Positions 8,767 to 17,538 of a stretch of 47,287 nt of DNA are shown here, one piece after another. The notes beneath the pieces were generated by a model. That model was not told the DNA's origin, did not search any database, and saw only the letters and a list, made by a program, of their open reading frames with translations. The stretch is from Candidatus Epulonipiscioides gigas. GTDB taxonomy: Bacteria > Bacillota > Clostridia > Lachnospirales > Cellulosilyticaceae. Position 1 is the first letter of the stretch. Every line of letters starts with the position of its first letter. Location of the stretch: positions 1-47,287 of the forward strand of contig LJHE01000084.1 of NCBI GenBank assembly GCA_001983555.1, read 5' to 3'. A program made the position numbers and the translations under genes.

Positions 8767-9396
8767 TTAATGAATAAATGGATTATTCTTTTTTTCAAAA
8801 GCTATTGTAGTTTTTAATCCATGACCTGGATATATAGTTGTATTATCAGGTAATATAAATATTTTTTCTTTTATTCCTGAAATTAATTTTAAACTATCAG
8901 AACCAGGTAAATCAGTTCTACCAATACTAGCTCTAAAAATTATATCTCCTACAAATAAAGAATTGCTCGGTTTGTGATAATATGCAACCCCATCTTCAGA
9001 ATGTCCAGGAACATATATAACTTTAAATTGGAGCTCACCATTATTAATATTTAATTCTTCATTTGCTCCTACATATTTATCAGCATCAAAAGATATAGTT
9101 TCTCCAATATGAGTTGACAAATTAAACTGTGGGTCACGTAAATATCTTTTTCCCTCTTTATGAGCAATCACTTCTGCTCCAGTATTCTTTCTTATTTCTT
9201 CTACTGCTCCAATATGGTCAAAATGTCCATGTGTAATAAATATTGCTTTTAATAGAGCATCTTCTTTTTTTAATTCTTGTAATAAGTAGTCCGCATCATC
9301 TCCAGGGTCAACCATAACTGCATCTTTAGTATTTTCATCTATTAGCAAATAACATTGCTCACCCATGTTTCCTACTGTAATTGTTCTAATTTTCAT
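8767..9396 (-). CDS. Metallo-beta-lactamase-fold hydrolase (glyoxalase II-like)
   Basis: A 209-residue cytoplasmic metallo-hydrolase. The metal-binding pattern is complete: THGHFDH (HxHxDH), VPGHSEDG (third His), VGDIIF (bridging Asp) and YPGHG (last His). This matches the short YcbL/GloB-like group that hydrolyses thioesters such as S-lactoylglutathione analogues, but the substrate is not known. The frame is open from an ATG at 9408, yet GGAGGA ends just before the ATG at 9396, giving MKIRTITVG, the more likely start. It is divergent from rsmI, and 131 bases separate the two starts. Confidence 0.85.
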   Translation of the reverse strand: MKIRTITVGNMGEQCYLLIDENTKDAVMVDPGDDADYLLQELKKEDALLKAIFITHGHFDHIGAVEEIRKNTGAEVIAHKEGKRYLRDPQFNLSTHIGETISFDADKYVGANEELNINNGELQFKVIYVPGHSEDGVAYYHKPSNSLFVGDIIFRASIGRTDLPGSDSLKLISGIKEKIFILPDNTTIYPGHGLKTTIAFEKKNNPFIH

Positions 9397-9527
9397 AAAA
9401 TCCTCCAAGTAAAAATATTATTATAGCAAAAATAGTATATACAAAATTCAAAAAAAAGTAAACGAGTATTTGAGCTCTGATTAAGTTGCAACAAAAATGG
9501 TAATAATGATAATAAAAAGGAAAAATT

Positions 9528-10382
9528 ATGTTAACTCTTTGTGCAACTCCAATTGGAAATTTGTCTGATATATCTTTTAGGACATTAGAAACTTTAAAAA
9601 ATTCTGATATAATTCTTTGTGAAGATACCAGAGTCACTATTAAATTATTAAATCATTACGAAATAAATGTCAAATTAGAAAGTTATCATGAGCATAATAA
9701 AAATGCTAAAACCCCAATAATCATTCAAAAACTTAAAGATGGTAAAAATATTGCTCTAGTTACAGATGCAGGTACGCCTGGTATTTCAGACCCTGGTGAA
9801 GACCTTATTAGAGCATGCATAAATGAAAATATTAAAGTATCGTCTACCCCGGGAGCTGTTGCATTAATTATTGCTCTAATTTTATCAGGTAAAAATACAA
9901 GACGTTTTGTATTTGAAGGTTTTTTGCCAAATGATAAAAAAGAAAAAATGAATATAATAGAAAGCTTAAAAGATGAAACTAGAACAATAATATTGTATGA
10001 AGCTCCACATAGATTAGAAAAGACTTTAAAACTTCTCTTAGAGCATTTAGGAAATCGAAATATCACCTTAGCTAAAGAACTTACAAAAAAATTTGAGACT
10101 TTGCTCCACACTACAATTGAAGATGCAATACTAAAAATCCAAAGCACGCCACCAAAAGGAGAATATGTTATAATTATCGAGGGTAAGTCTATTGCTCAGT
10201 TAAAAAGTGAAGCTTTAAAGAAATGGGATGATATTTCACTACAAGAACATATAAATATTTATTTAGCTCAAGGAAAATCTGAAAAAGAAGCTATAAAACA
10301 AGTAGCTTTTGATCTTGATACTCCCAAACGAGAAATATATAACCAATTTAAAGTGAAATCTAATATAAAAAATTCAATTTAA
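9528..10382 (+). CDS. rsmI: 16S rRNA (cytidine1402-2'-O)-methyltransferase RsmI
   Basis: A 284-residue SAM-dependent methyltransferase of the tetrapyrrole methylase fold that 2'-O-methylates C1402 of 16S rRNA. Diagnostic segments are CATPIGNLSDISFRTLETLK at the start, EDTRVTIKLLNHY, TDAGTPGISDPGEDLIRAC, SSTPGAVALIIAL and the downstream ILYEAPHRLEKTL. The family usually begins with a few more residues before ATPIGN, so this protein has a short N-terminus. AAAGGA lies upstream of the ATG. It stands alone, followed by a 274-base AT-rich gap. Transcription probably starts inside the divergent region with the metallo-hydrolase. Confidence 0.95.
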   Translation: MLTLCATPIGNLSDISFRTLETLKNSDIILCEDTRVTIKLLNHYEINVKLESYHEHNKNAKTPIIIQKLKDGKNIALVTDAGTPGISDPGEDLIRACINENIKVSSTPGAVALIIALILSGKNTRRFVFEGFLPNDKKEKMNIIESLKDETRTIILYEAPHRLEKTLKLLLEHLGNRNITLAKELTKKFETLLHTTIEDAILKIQSTPPKGEYVIIIEGKSIAQLKSEALKKWDDISLQEHINIYLAQGKSEKEAIKQVAFDLDTPKREIYNQFKVKSNIKNSI

Positions 10383-10656
10383 TAAATTTTATAAAACCAG
10401 TACTACTTTTAAAGTATATTATAGTTTTTTGTATCAAAAAGTATAATTTCTAATACATTAGATTTATGCTTTATTTTTTTTCTATAATTTTTATACTTAA
10501 TATTTTTACTTTATTGTTATTAGTTCTATATAGAACATAGTAAGTTTATTAAGATAATTACTCTCATTATACATAAAGTTGATATTTCATAATATTATAA
10601 AATATATATTTTTTTAGTACTAAATTTTAAAAGGTATTCTATAAGGAGGCACACTT
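10383..10656. promoter_or_regulatory. AT-rich intergenic region with a perfect 14-bp palindrome before the diguanylate cyclase
   Basis: The palindrome GTTCTATATAGAAC lies at 10523-10536, 121 bases before the cyclase start. It resembles a dimeric-regulator operator. No c-di-GMP riboswitch core is visible. A good ribosome site, AAGGAGG, precedes the gene. Nothing else in this gap is recognisable. Confidence 0.4.
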
Positions 10657-12273
10657 ATGAAGATGTTGTTCAGTATGTTTTTAATTATATTTTTTATACA
10701 AAATTTTATTTATCTAAAACATATAGTATTAAAAATCATATCTATAAAAATAAATGAGCATTATATCTATTTATTATCATTTTTAAATGTTATCAGCAGT
10801 ATTATTTGGCTACAACTGATTCCTATTTCACTTTTTTGGGCTTATTTATTTTTATCTGTATTCTATTGTTTGGAAATAATACTTTGTTATAAAGGTGCTC
10901 TTATGAATAAAATTGCTATTGCATTAACCATAATAATTCATTTATTATGTATTACATCTATAGTAAATTCTTTATTATGCTTTATAACACACAATACTAT
11001 AAATTATATTATAAATGAGTCTATATTATTTATGATTACAAAAATAGTAACCTCTTTATTATGCATATTTATGATGTATATCTTAATTAAATTAATTCCC
11101 TCAAAATATTGGCCAAAATTAGTAATAAATCAAGACGAAATAAAAATATTTGTATCTTTAGAAATAATTACAGTAGCCTGTATGCTATCGAGCTCAGCAG
11201 CATATCATGTAGACCTTTTTGTAAAAGAACATGTTTTCCAGCAAGTTATTTTAGGACTTAGTTGGCTGATAGTACAATATATAGGTATTTTTATGCTAAT
11301 TGGATTTGAAATATTAAGAGAACGCAAAATTAATATTGAAAGGACCTTACAATTAGATAATATCTATAAAAATGCATTAATAGAACAATCAGACGTTATA
11401 ATACAAGTAGATTGCAAAACAGGCATAATATTAAATCATATATCAAAAGGTATTCCTAATGCTCATCTAATAGGTCTTTCATATAATCAGGTTATATCAG
11501 ATGTTATAAGCAATGATATCAATGTTCTCGATAGAGAGCAAATCAAAAAAGTATCAGATCTTAATTATATGTTAAATTGTTTTAAATCAGGTAAATCTCA
11601 ATATTCATTTGAATATAGACTAATTGAAACAAATAAAACAAATTTTGAATGGTTTAAAGTAAATGTTATTATAAAATCAGATATAACATCAAATAAAATA
11701 ATAGCTTTATTAATAATTAATAATATACAAAAAGAAAAAGATTTAATATTAAAATCTGAAATAGATGAGCTTTCTGGATTATATAATAAAAATACAACTG
11801 CTACATTTATACAAGATTATTTAAATAAAAATACAGATGGTATCTTATTTATGATAGATGTAGATAATTTTAAAAGTGTTAATGATCGTTTGGGGCATAA
11901 TATAGGAGATAGAGTAATTGAAGATGTAGGTAGAATATTAAGATATATTTTTGAAGAACATAATATTATAGGTCGTATGGGTGGTGATGAATTTGTTGTG
12001 TTTATAAAAAACTATATGAATGAAAGTAAGCTAGAAACTATTGCCACTCGTCTTTGTAGACTTATGAATAAAACATATTATAATAATAATCAACATGTAA
12101 CAATATCTGCTAGTATAGGAATCGCCACAGTATTTGAGGGGATTAATAACTTTAGAGATATCTATATTATGGCAGATGCAGCTATGTATCGATCTAAACA
12201 GAAAGGAAAAAATACATTTACTATATATAATTATTCGCCTCAGCTACAGCTAATTTCTTCTAAATCATCCTAA
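10657..12273 (+). CDS. Membrane-bound diguanylate cyclase (7TM sensor + PAS-like + GGDEF)
   Basis: A 538-residue protein. Residues 1 to about 225 contain roughly seven hydrophobic helices, like the 7TM region found at the N-terminus of some histidine kinases. Then comes a PAS-like segment (about 235-355, with VIIQVDCKTGIILNH) and a GGDEF domain (about 370-525). The catalytic signature GGDEF is intact at 442-446, with FMIDVDNFKSVNDRLGHNIGD upstream, so the enzyme should make cyclic di-GMP from two GTP. The RxxD inhibitory site normally five residues before GGDEF is missing, so product inhibition may be weak. It is a single-gene unit. With flagellar genes nearby, control of motility is possible. 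Confidence 0.9.
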   Translation: MKMLFSMFLIIFFIQNFIYLKHIVLKIISIKINEHYIYLLSFLNVISSIIWLQLIPISLFWAYLFLSVFYCLEIILCYKGALMNKIAIALTIIIHLLCITSIVNSLLCFITHNTINYIINESILFMITKIVTSLLCIFMMYILIKLIPSKYWPKLVINQDEIKIFVSLEIITVACMLSSSAAYHVDLFVKEHVFQQVILGLSWLIVQYIGIFMLIGFEILRERKINIERTLQLDNIYKNALIEQSDVIIQVDCKTGIILNHISKGIPNAHLIGLSYNQVISDVISNDINVLDREQIKKVSDLNYMLNCFKSGKSQYSFEYRLIETNKTNFEWFKVNVIIKSDITSNKIIALLIINNIQKEKDLILKSEIDELSGLYNKNTTATFIQDYLNKNTDGILFMIDVDNFKSVNDRLGHNIGDRVIEDVGRILRYIFEEHNIIGRMGGDEFVVFIKNYMNESKLETIATRLCRLMNKTYYNNNQHVTISASIGIATVFEGINNFRDIYIMADAAMYRSKQKGKNTFTIYNYSPQLQLISSKSS

Positions 12274-12442
12274 TATTTTATCTATATGCTTATATCGTAT
12301 TCCTTATTAGTGTTAATAATTGGACTAGGTATAAGCTTTTTTATTCGCATATGTATTAAAGTAGCTTTCAATTAGTGGTATATATATAATAAATTGGGAA
12401 ACAACTATACAAAAATGAAAAAAGATGAAACGAGGTGCATTT

Positions 12443-13144
12443 ATGAACGACTTGACTTTAACACAAAAATATACTTTATGTGCTATGAAAAGTAATGGAC
12501 AATTTGGCGAATGGCATAACGAAGATTTAATGCTTGAAGTAGCTGCTGTTTTAGAGCTTGTGCAACACAATCTAATTAAATTTAGAGATAATGAAGTAAA
12601 AGTTATTGGTAAAATTAATTCTGAGTGTTTATATTTACAGCCAGTTTATGAAATCATTCAAGAAAATGAGCCAATAGAGTTTGAGGACTTAATTGAAGAA
12701 TTTGAAAGCAAATATAATAGAGATGTTATTGATAGTCTTTTTGATAATATACAAAATATCCTTATAGCAAAAGATTTTTTAATTAAGTCTGATAAAAACA
12801 ATATTTGGGATGATGAACCAATTTGGTATCCTAAAAATAATATGGTTAAAATCTTAATAGAAACATTATGTCCTAATTCTCTTTGTTATGCCCTAGGAGA
12901 AACAGAAGCTTTATTAGCTACATTGTTATCTAATATTGGAATACTTAGAAAAAATTTTTCTGAAAGTGAGCTTGAAATTCTTAAAGACCAAATAGATGAT
13001 ATGGCAGAACATGATTATGCATTTTTAAAAAAACTAAATTTTATTAAAGCCACTGGTGGTCATGACATTAGCTCTAGCGTTCAAAGTTTAGGAGAAACTC
13101 TATTTAGTAAAGGTATAAAGCTAATTAAAGATAACTTTAGCTAG
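12443..13144 (+). CDS. Unassigned 233-residue protein, possibly GPP34 (GOLPH3)-like
   Basis: A mostly alpha-helical soluble protein without signal peptide. The opening LTLTQKYTLCAMKSNGQFG, the helix LMLEVAAVLELVQHNLIKF and the later ETEALLATLLSNIGILRKNFSESE resemble the layout of GPP34-domain proteins, which in eukaryotes bind phosphoinositides and also occur in bacteria with unknown roles. This match is by pattern only. The frame is open from an ATG at 12425, but GAGGTG lies inside that extension six bases before the ATG at 12443, so the later start is chosen. It stands alone, between the diguanylate cyclase and the fucosidase. No function is assigned. Confidence 0.55.
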   Translation: MNDLTLTQKYTLCAMKSNGQFGEWHNEDLMLEVAAVLELVQHNLIKFRDNEVKVIGKINSECLYLQPVYEIIQENEPIEFEDLIEEFESKYNRDVIDSLFDNIQNILIAKDFLIKSDKNNIWDDEPIWYPKNNMVKILIETLCPNSLCYALGETEALLATLLSNIGILRKNFSESELEILKDQIDDMAEHDYAFLKKLNFIKATGGHDISSSVQSLGETLFSKGIKLIKDNFS

Positions 13145-13197
13145 GCATAAAATCTTATTAAAACTTGATATAAATTGTTAATATTTTTTAAAATTTA

Positions 13198-13232
13198 TGT
13201 TATAATAAATTTGTGACAACCTTTTTGGTTGC
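13198..13232 (+). promoter_or_regulatory. Extended -10 promoter candidate and small hairpin before the fucosidase gene
   Basis: TGTTATAAT (TGn plus TATAAT at 13201-13206) is a good extended -10 element, with no convincing -35. Just downstream, ACAACC-TTTTT-GGTTG forms a short stem in the 5' leader. It may be a weak attenuator or simply a stability element. Confidence 0.4.
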
Positions 13233-13265
13233 ATTAATTTATTCGTAAAGGGGTTTTTATGACCA

Positions 13266-14735
13266 ATGGAATTAGAAATTACACAAGGTAGTTTTGATAC
13301 AAGCGTAGAATCACTTCAAAAATTTAAATGTCCAGAATGGTTTAGAAATGCAAAATTAGGTTTTTGGTCTCACTGGGGACCTCAATGTGTGCCTATGTTT
13401 GGTGATTGGTATGCTCGTAATATGTATATAGAAGGGCATATTCAATATAAATATCACTTAGAGCATTATGGTCATCCATCAGAATTTGGCTACAAAGATA
13501 TCGTCCCACTTTGGAAAGCAGAAAAATTTGATCCAGATGCTCTTGTTGCAAAATACAAAAAAGCAGGAGCAAGATATTTTGTTGCTTGCGCTGTTCATCA
13601 TGATAATTTTGATGTTTGGGATTCTAAGCATCATAAGTGGAATGTAATGAATTATGGTCCTAAAAAAGATATTGTTGGAATGTTTAAATCTGCTGCTGAT
13701 AAAGAAGGTCTTCCATTTGGTGTAACTGTTCATCATGAAAGAAGCTATTCTTGGTTTAACACTAATAAAGGCTGTGATAAAGAAGGAGATAAAAAAGGAG
13801 TACCATATGATGGTAATAACCCTGCATATGAGGATTTTTATTATCCACCACATGAAGAAAATCATATGAGCTATCCTCACAATCCAAGTCCTGAATTTGT
13901 ACAAGGTTGGTATGACCGTGTTAAAGATGTTGTTGAAAAGTATGATGTAGATCTTTTATATACAGATGGCGGAGTTCCATTTGGTGAAATTGGTCGAGCA
14001 GCTATTGCAAACTTATATAATCACAGCCAAAAAGTTCATAATGGCGAGCTAACAGCCATATATAATTGCAAAAACTTTACAAAAAAGGATGCAAAACGTG
14101 GTGGACTACATTTTCATGGCGATTATTTTGAAGGTATAGGAGTTGAAGATTTAGAGCGTGGTGTTGTTGATGACATCATGGAAAATCCTTGGCAAACTGA
14201 TACTTGCATTGGTAAGTGGTTCTATAGAGTTGGTCAAGAGTATAAAACTGCAGCTTATGTGGTGAAAATGCTCTGTGATATAGTAAGTAAAAATGGTAAT
14301 CTTCTCTTAAATATTCCGCTAAAACCTGATGGAACATTAGATGATATAGAAGAAAAATTTATTGAAGATTTTGGAGCTTGGATGAATGTAAACAGTGAAG
14401 CCATTTATGACACACGTCCATTTAAAGTATTTGGTGAAGGAAAAAAAGCTGAAAAAAATGAATTTACTTCTCATAATGAGAAAGAAATTGAAGGAGACGC
14501 TCAAGAAATTCGTTTCACCACTAAACCAAATCAAATATTTGCTATATGTTTTGGTTGGGCAGATGAATTTGTAATTAAATCCATCGATGAAGCTATTGAA
14601 ATTAATAAGATTAGTATGCTCGGTGTGGATGAAATATTAAAGTTTAAACAAACTCCAGAAGGATTAGTTGTTAAAGCTCCAACTTGTAAGCCATGCGAAA
14701 TAGCTTATACTTTAAAAATTGAAACCTACAATTAA
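13266..14735 (+). CDS. Alpha-L-fucosidase, glycoside hydrolase family 29
   Basis: A 489-residue GH29 enzyme that removes alpha-L-fucose from glycans. Family features are PEWFRNAKLGFWSHWGP near residue 22, AGARYFVACAVHHDNFDVWDS, FGVTVHHERSYSWF and LLYTDGG, where Asp234 is the expected nucleophile. A C-terminal beta domain follows (about 400-489), with LLLNIPLKPDGTLDD before it. No signal peptide is seen, so it probably acts on imported or shed glycans in the cytoplasm. The ATG at 13266 is preceded by AAAGGGG at a loose 13-base spacing. An ATG seven bases earlier opens only a ten-codon frame. A terminator follows, so it is monocistronic. Confidence 0.9.
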   Translation: MELEITQGSFDTSVESLQKFKCPEWFRNAKLGFWSHWGPQCVPMFGDWYARNMYIEGHIQYKYHLEHYGHPSEFGYKDIVPLWKAEKFDPDALVAKYKKAGARYFVACAVHHDNFDVWDSKHHKWNVMNYGPKKDIVGMFKSAADKEGLPFGVTVHHERSYSWFNTNKGCDKEGDKKGVPYDGNNPAYEDFYYPPHEENHMSYPHNPSPEFVQGWYDRVKDVVEKYDVDLLYTDGGVPFGEIGRAAIANLYNHSQKVHNGELTAIYNCKNFTKKDAKRGGLHFHGDYFEGIGVEDLERGVVDDIMENPWQTDTCIGKWFYRVGQEYKTAAYVVKMLCDIVSKNGNLLLNIPLKPDGTLDDIEEKFIEDFGAWMNVNSEAIYDTRPFKVFGEGKKAEKNEFTSHNEKEIEGDAQEIRFTTKPNQIFAICFGWADEFVIKSIDEAIEINKISMLGVDEILKFKQTPEGLVVKAPTCKPCEIAYTLKIETYN

Positions 14736-14744
14736 TTACCTACA

Positions 14745-14780
14745 AAAGCAGTTGTCTATTAATTAGATAATTGCTTTTTT
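14745..14780 (+). terminator. Rho-independent terminator after the fucosidase gene
   Basis: The stem AAAGCA-GTTGTCTA pairs with TTAGATAATTGCTTT around a short AT loop and runs into TTTTTT. It isolates the fucosidase from the downstream small-protein/ABC pair. Confidence 0.85.
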
Positions 14781-14797
14781 ATTTAAAAGGACATATA

Positions 14798-14826
14798 TTG
14801 TAAATTTACGAATATACGTATATATT
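14798..14826 (+). promoter_or_regulatory. Probable promoter of the small-protein/ABC-exporter pair
   Basis: TTGTAA at 14798-14803 and TATATT at 14821-14826 are separated by 17 bases. An inverted TATACGTATA lies inside the spacer end. The start codon of the small gene is 33 bases further on, preceded by AAAGGAG. Confidence 0.45.
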
Positions 14827-14858
14827 ATATACTATTTTTACTTTGAAAGGAGCTACCC

Positions 14859-15089
14859 ATGAATTTTATAAAAAAAGCTCTTAAATTTGGTTTTGTTACT
14901 TTAGTTACAGCAGCTATGACAATTTCTTTTAATCCTAATATATTAAATGTATCATATCAAGTTCAACAAATTGAGCATATTGTATCTACTACAAAGGCTA
15001 ATGTTTATAATACAGCTGACAAATTAATTAAGGAAACTTTAATGCTCGCATATATTAATTCTAAACGTCGTCAAAATAACTATATATAA
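14859..15089 (+). CDS. Small exported or membrane-attached protein of unknown function, paired with an ABC exporter
   Basis: A 76-residue protein with a basic start (MNFIKKALKFG) and a hydrophobic stretch FVTLVTAAMTISF, which looks like an export signal or one membrane helix. The remainder is a polar helix-prone segment (VQQIEHIVSTTKANVYNTADKLIKETL) ending in the basic KRRQNN. It has no cysteines and no double-glycine leader. AAAGGAG is seven bases before the ATG. The ABC exporter gene starts 85 bases downstream with no terminator between, so co-transcription is likely. It could be a substrate, a chaperone-like partner or an unrelated small envelope protein. I do not recognise it. Confidence 0.6.
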   Translation: MNFIKKALKFGFVTLVTAAMTISFNPNILNVSYQVQQIEHIVSTTKANVYNTADKLIKETLMLAYINSKRRQNNYI

Positions 15090-15174
15090 TTTATAAAAAT
15101 TATTTACATTTTAGCAAAAATAGTATATAACGAATTAATATTTTATTTATATTTTAGAAAGGACGTGTTTTATA

Positions 15175-17208
15175 ATGCCACCAGGCCCTCCTCGTCATAA
15201 TGACAAAGCACAGGATCAATATCGCATCGAACCACCAAAAAATCTTAAAGAAGTACCTAAATATTTAAAAACTATGTTTATAGCAATAACACAACGTATG
15301 TCTTACATAGTTAAATTAGTTTGGGAAGCCAATCCAGCTATTATTTTTGTAATGATGTTTATGACTATTTTCAATGGAATAATGCCAGTTGTTGGCTCAC
15401 TAATTGGTAAAGAAATTTTAAATGCTCTGGCAAAATCTTATACACATGAAATTACAAGTTTTAATATTATTTTATGGCTCTTAATGTTGCAGTTTACATA
15501 TTTACTATTTAGAAATGTAGTAGACCGCATATATGCTACTTTAACTAGAATATCAGGCGAATTAATAGGAAATCATATTAAAGTTAAACTTATGATGAAA
15601 TCTAAAGAAGTTGACCTAGCGAGCTATGACAATCCAGAATATTATTCAAAGCTCGAAAATGCAACTCATGAAGCTTCAAGACAACCTTTAACAGCTCTTA
15701 CATCTACTTTTTCTATTATTTCAACCATTATAAGCATAGTGAGCTACATTATAGTTATTGCTGCTATTGGAATATTGCCAGCACTTCTTATAATTGCTGT
15801 TGCTACCCCATCAACATTTATTAATTTTTACTTTAGAAAAAAGAATTTTAATTATATGTGGAAAAGTTCTACAGAGCGTAGACAACTTAATTACTATTCA
15901 CAAATAGTTGTTAATAAAGACTTGATAAAAGAAATTAAATTACTAGGTTTATCTGACACATTTATAGACAAGTATACTAATGTATTTGACACATATTATA
16001 AAGGATTAAAAAAGTTAATAGTAAATGAATGTATGTGGAATATCGGAGCATCATTATTATCTATAAGCGTTAACTGCGTATTATTTGTATATATTGCTCG
16101 AGGTGTTTTTGATGGTAATTATGAGATAGGTAACTATGCTCTATATACTGGAGCATTAAATGCTATTACAGCAGGTATTGCAAAACTAATTACTACAACT
16201 GCTTCAATATATGAATGTACTTTATTTATTAATAATCTAATAGATTATATGCAAGCAGAGCCAACTATTTTGCCAAGTATTTCACCTGCTCGAAAAGTAA
16301 ATAGAGGTGTTGACCACAAAATAGTATTTGAAAATGTATCTTTTAGATATCCTGGAACCCAAATAGATGTACTTAAAAATATTAATATAAGTATAGATCC
16401 AATAGATTCTATTGTTATAGTTGGTTTAAACGGAGCAGGAAAGACAACACTAATTAAGCTCCTTATGAGATTATACGACCCAACTGAAGGACGTATTTTA
16501 TTAGATGGACATGACATTAAAGAATATGAAATTGAAGGTCTTTACAATTTATTTGGAACTGTGTTCCAAGATTATGGTAAGTATGCAATGACAGTTAAAG
16601 AAAATATCGCATTTGGAGAAATATTAAAAGAAGTAGTTGATGAAGAAATTGAAGCTGCTGCAAAACACAGTAATTCAAGCTCTTATATAGAAACTCTACC
16701 TAATAAATATGATACTCCTCTTATGCGCTATTTTGATGATAATGGTACAGAGCTTTCAATTGGTCAGTGGCAAAAACTTGCAATTGCTCGTTCATTTTAT
16801 AGTGATAGTGATATATTTATATTGGATGAACCAACTGCTGCTCTTGACCCAATGGCAGAGCAAGAAATATTTAGTCAATTTGATTCTCTAAGAAGTGATA
16901 AAACTACTATTTTTGTATCTCATAGACTATCTAGTGCTACTACTGCCACTAAAATTATGGTTATGAAATATGGTGAAGTTATAGAGCTTGGAAATCATGC
17001 AGAACTTATGCAACTAAAAGGTGAGTATTTTACTCTTTTCTCTACTCAAGCAAATAGATATACTGCTTCACTTGATGAACATCAAGCAAACTTTGAGCGA
17101 CGTGAACAAAGACGACGTGGTGGTCAAGGTCAATTTGGTTTTACTCCAGCCAAAGCTGCAGCAGGAGCTCCATCTAATCAAAACGAAAAAACACCTGTAA
17201 ATATTTAA
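15175..17208 (+). CDS. ABC exporter, fused permease-ATPase half-transporter
   Basis: A 677-residue type IV ABC half-transporter, which should work as a dimer. A proline-rich start (MPPGPPRHND) leads to a six-helix membrane domain (about 45-350) and an ATPase domain (about 385-620). Walker A is GLNGAGKTT (about 417-425), the Q-loop FQDYGKYAM, the signature LSIGQWQK (about 527), Walker B IFILDEPTAALDP (about 550) and the H-loop FVSHRLSS. An Arg/Gly/Gln-rich tail follows. No peptidase domain is present, so it should not cleave double-glycine leaders. The substrate is unknown. The preceding small exported protein is the only clue. GAAAGGA lies 11 bases before the ATG. Confidence 0.88.
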   Translation: MPPGPPRHNDKAQDQYRIEPPKNLKEVPKYLKTMFIAITQRMSYIVKLVWEANPAIIFVMMFMTIFNGIMPVVGSLIGKEILNALAKSYTHEITSFNIILWLLMLQFTYLLFRNVVDRIYATLTRISGELIGNHIKVKLMMKSKEVDLASYDNPEYYSKLENATHEASRQPLTALTSTFSIISTIISIVSYIIVIAAIGILPALLIIAVATPSTFINFYFRKKNFNYMWKSSTERRQLNYYSQIVVNKDLIKEIKLLGLSDTFIDKYTNVFDTYYKGLKKLIVNECMWNIGASLLSISVNCVLFVYIARGVFDGNYEIGNYALYTGALNAITAGIAKLITTTASIYECTLFINNLIDYMQAEPTILPSISPARKVNRGVDHKIVFENVSFRYPGTQIDVLKNINISIDPIDSIVIVGLNGAGKTTLIKLLMRLYDPTEGRILLDGHDIKEYEIEGLYNLFGTVFQDYGKYAMTVKENIAFGEILKEVVDEEIEAAAKHSNSSSYIETLPNKYDTPLMRYFDDNGTELSIGQWQKLAIARSFYSDSDIFILDEPTAALDPMAEQEIFSQFDSLRSDKTTIFVSHRLSSATTATKIMVMKYGEVIELGNHAELMQLKGEYFTLFSTQANRYTASLDEHQANFERREQRRRGGQGQFGFTPAKAAAGAPSNQNEKTPVNI

Positions 17209-17252
17209 CAGGTTATTCATTCCAGATAAAGCATTTATATAATTAAGTTAAA

Positions 17253-17287
17253 TAGACTGACTCCTATGCAATATAGAAATCAGTCTA
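17253..17287. terminator. Bidirectional hairpin between convergent ABC and minus-strand genes
   Basis: Perfect arms TAGACTGA (17253-17260) and TCAGTCTA (17280-17287) are followed on the plus strand by TAATTATTTT. It sits between the ABC gene stop (17208) and the stop of the minus-strand 74-residue gene (17298). Confidence 0.7.
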
Positions 17288-17297
17288 TAATTATTTT

Positions 17298-17522
17298 CTA
17301 ATTTTTTAGTGTAATACAATTTAAAACATTTTTATCATCAAGAATTTCATATACCATAGAATAATAATTTTTTTCAATACAAATATTTCCACTATCAGTA
17401 ATGCTTAAAACACTAACAACCTCTCTTTCATGATCTATGGCTATTAATGTATTATCGTCCTTAACCACTCGGTAATCTTTATTAAAATTGATAACCCATT
17501 TTCCTAATTCTATTGATTTCAT
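17298..17522 (-). CDS. Tandem 74-residue protein of unknown function, copy B
   Basis: A small beta-rich protein starting MKSIELGKWVINF. It aligns without gaps to its upstream neighbour, sharing about half its residues: LGKW-INF-DYR-KD-NTLI-D-R, then DSG-IE-YY-M-YE. The frame is open from an ATG at 17549, but starting at 17522, after GGAG, gives exactly the same length as the paralog and removes the overlap. There is no signal peptide and no known motif. It is co-directional with and downstream of copy A and of a decayed LRR gene, so all three may be one transcript. Its function is unknown. Confidence 0.68.
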   Translation of the reverse strand: MKSIELGKWVINFNKDYRVVKDDNTLIAIDHEREVVSVLSITDSGNICIEKNYYSMVYEILDDKNVLNCITLKN

Positions 17523-17538
17523 TTTCTTATTCTCCATA

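Noticed and set aside
9386-9637. 83-codon minus-strand frame between the metallo-hydrolase and rsmI
   Set aside because: It overlaps the start of rsmI and the divergent promoter region, and has no ribosome site.
10383-10656. c-di-GMP riboswitch before the diguanylate cyclase
   Set aside because: No GEMM-type conserved core is present. The region is AT-rich with only a short palindrome.
13479-13904. 141-codon frame antisense to the fucosidase
   Set aside because: It is fully contained in a conserved enzyme gene, with no supporting signals.
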